Origin: JBFHER01 sp041584055
GTDB taxonomy: Bacteria; Bacteroidota; Bacteroidia; Bacteroidales; UBA5342
Assembly (NCBI GenBank): GCA_041584055.1
Contig: JBFHER010000211.1
Coordinates: forward strand, 1-6,976
Length of the DNA stretch: 6,976 nucleotides
Direction: 5' to 3'
Position numbers and translations under genes: made by a program. Positions 5,960 through 6,976 of this stretch are shown piece by piece (within the stretch, counting starts at the first letter, position 1; every line of letters starts with the position of its first letter). Below the pieces are notes generated by a model. It had not been told where the DNA came from. It ran no database searches and saw only the letters and a program-made list of their open reading frames with translations.

Positions 5960-6976
5960 ATGAAGATACTTAAAAATAAGAATATGTGTAGAATTGGAAT
6001 AGTTTTGCTATTGTTTGTGAGTTTTACTGCCTGTAACGCACCTCGACCTGAAAAACCCAATGTGGTCTTGATATTGGCTGATGACCTGGGATGGCAAGAT
6101 CTTGGTTGTTACGACATAGATGATCCTTGTCCATATGAAACACCCAATATCGATAAGTTTTCAACGCATGGTGTAAAATTCTGGCAAGCTTATTCACCTG
6201 CAGCTACATGCGCACCTAGCAGGGGAGCCATTCTTGCAGGGAAGCACCCTGCTCGTTTACAACGGACACATGTTGTGGGTGGTCAACCTCCTATGCCAAA
6301 CGTTGAAAAAGTTTCTAAAACAATTACACCCTGGTATAGCGGTCGATTGCCAATATCAGAGACGATTATCCCTGAAGTTTTGAGTGAAAATGGATACGTT
6401 ACTGGTCATATTGGGAAATGGCACATCTCAATTGACCATCACGCATACCCTCAACCCAAAGATCATGGCTTCGATTTTTCAATTTCTGACAGAGGGGTGA
6501 CAAGCGGGATGAAACCTGACCGTATCTCTGATTTTTCGACCAATAACCCGGATGATCCTTATCGAATAGATGAGCATGGCTTTCCAAAAGATCCAAATAA
6601 CGAGAATGCAATTGCGTTTATGGAACAATCGAAAGAACAGCCTTTTTTCCTGTACTATGCCACCTGGCTGGTGCATGCTCCAATACAAACACGATCAAAA
6701 AGATTGTTGGAGAAATATTGTCAGAAAATGAATATTCCCTTTCCTACAGATCCTGGCTATCTACAGGTGAAAGGACAAAATAACCCTTACTATGGCGCGA
6801 TGGTCGAGATGTTGGATGATTACATTGGACAGGTGCTTACTTATCTAGAAACAACCGATGATCCTCGATGGGAAGGACACAAGCTGATTGAAAATACCTA
6901 CATTATTTTCACTTCCGACAATGGAGGAATGGAGGGATCACCCCGGGAGAGGTATACCGAGAATTATCCTTTAGAC
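5960..6976 (+). CDS. formylglycine-dependent sulfatase, probable lipoprotein, cut by the window end
   Basis: The reading frame is open from ATG 5960 to the last base, giving 339 N-terminal residues. The start lies 25 bases after the previous stop, so it continues the operon; ATG 5984 is an alternative. Residues 1-25 look like a lipoprotein signal ending FTAC, with C25 as the likely lipid anchor. The +2 region (NAPRPEK) lacks the acidic surface-export signal, suggesting a periplasm-facing position. The alkaline-phosphatase-fold sulfatase core follows: NVVLILADDLGWQD (34-47) with metal ligands D41 and D42, then CAPSRGAILAG (84-94), where C84 is the residue converted to formylglycine. GHIGKWH (149-155) supplies active-site K153 and H155, WLVHAP resembles the later His motif, and TSDNGG (318-323) supplies ligands D320 and N321. 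The CxPSR signature is intact, but the usual LTG reads LAG. It is a type I (S1) hydrolase of sulfate esters; the sugar and position are unknown, with sulfated fucose likely from context. Confidence 0.93.
   Translation, partial: MKILKNKNMCRIGIVLLLFVSFTACNAPRPEKPNVVLILADDLGWQDLGCYDIDDPCPYETPNIDKFSTHGVKFWQAYSPAATCAPSRGAILAGKHPARLQRTHVVGGQPPMPNVEKVSKTITPWYSGRLPISETIIPEVLSENGYVTGHIGKWHISIDHHAYPQPKDHGFDFSISDRGVTSGMKPDRISDFSTNNPDDPYRIDEHGFPKDPNNENAIAFMEQSKEQPFFLYYATWLVHAPIQTRSKRLLEKYCQKMNIPFPTDPGYLQVKGQNNPYYGAMVEMLDDYIGQVLTYLETTDDPRWEGHKLIENTYIIFTSDNGGMEGSPRERYTENYPLD

Overview
The window looks like part of a polysaccharide utilisation locus (PUL) from a marine-type member of the Bacteroidota. Two proteins end in type IX secretion (T9SS) type A sorting domains. 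Signal peptides end in the 'AQ' style common in this phylum, starts are preceded by A-rich leaders rather than strong Shine-Dalgarno sites, and base composition is moderately AT-rich. All genes read on the + strand. The likely target is a fucose-containing sulfated glycan such as fucoidan, a sulfated fucan or a fucosylated host or algal glycan. This is inferred from two GH29-type alpha-L-fucosidases, an F-type (fucolectin-like) lectin domain and a formylglycine sulfatase lying together. No SusC/SusD pair, transporter or regulator gene is visible.

Layout: (1) positions 1-273 hold the C-terminal end of a secreted protein with a degenerate T9SS sorting domain. (2) 274-470 is a gap with a GC-rich hairpin and a weak candidate promoter. 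(3) 471-1523 encodes a short, catalytic-domain-only GH29 alpha-L-fucosidase. (4) 1524-2111 is a 588-base non-coding region, rich in direct and inverted repeats, that looks like a control region. (5) 2112-3596 encodes a second, divergent GH29-type enzyme with a C-terminal beta-sandwich. (6) 3607-5934 encodes a 775-residue multidomain secreted protein: an uncharacterised glycoside-hydrolase-like barrel, an F-type lectin domain, two carboxypeptidase-regulatory-like repeats and a T9SS sorting domain. (7) 5960 to the window end is a sulfatase lipoprotein cut by the window edge.

Genes 5-7 are separated by only 10 and 25 bases and almost certainly form one operon. A coherent working model, which is inference, is that the T9SS protein binds fucosylated glycan outside the cell through its lectin domain and cuts it with the uncharacterised barrel. 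The sulfatase and the two exo-fucosidases would then strip sulfate and terminal fucose from the products in the periplasm or at the membrane. The most novel item is the 775-residue protein, whose catalytic activity cannot be read from its sequence but whose lectin domain points to fucose.
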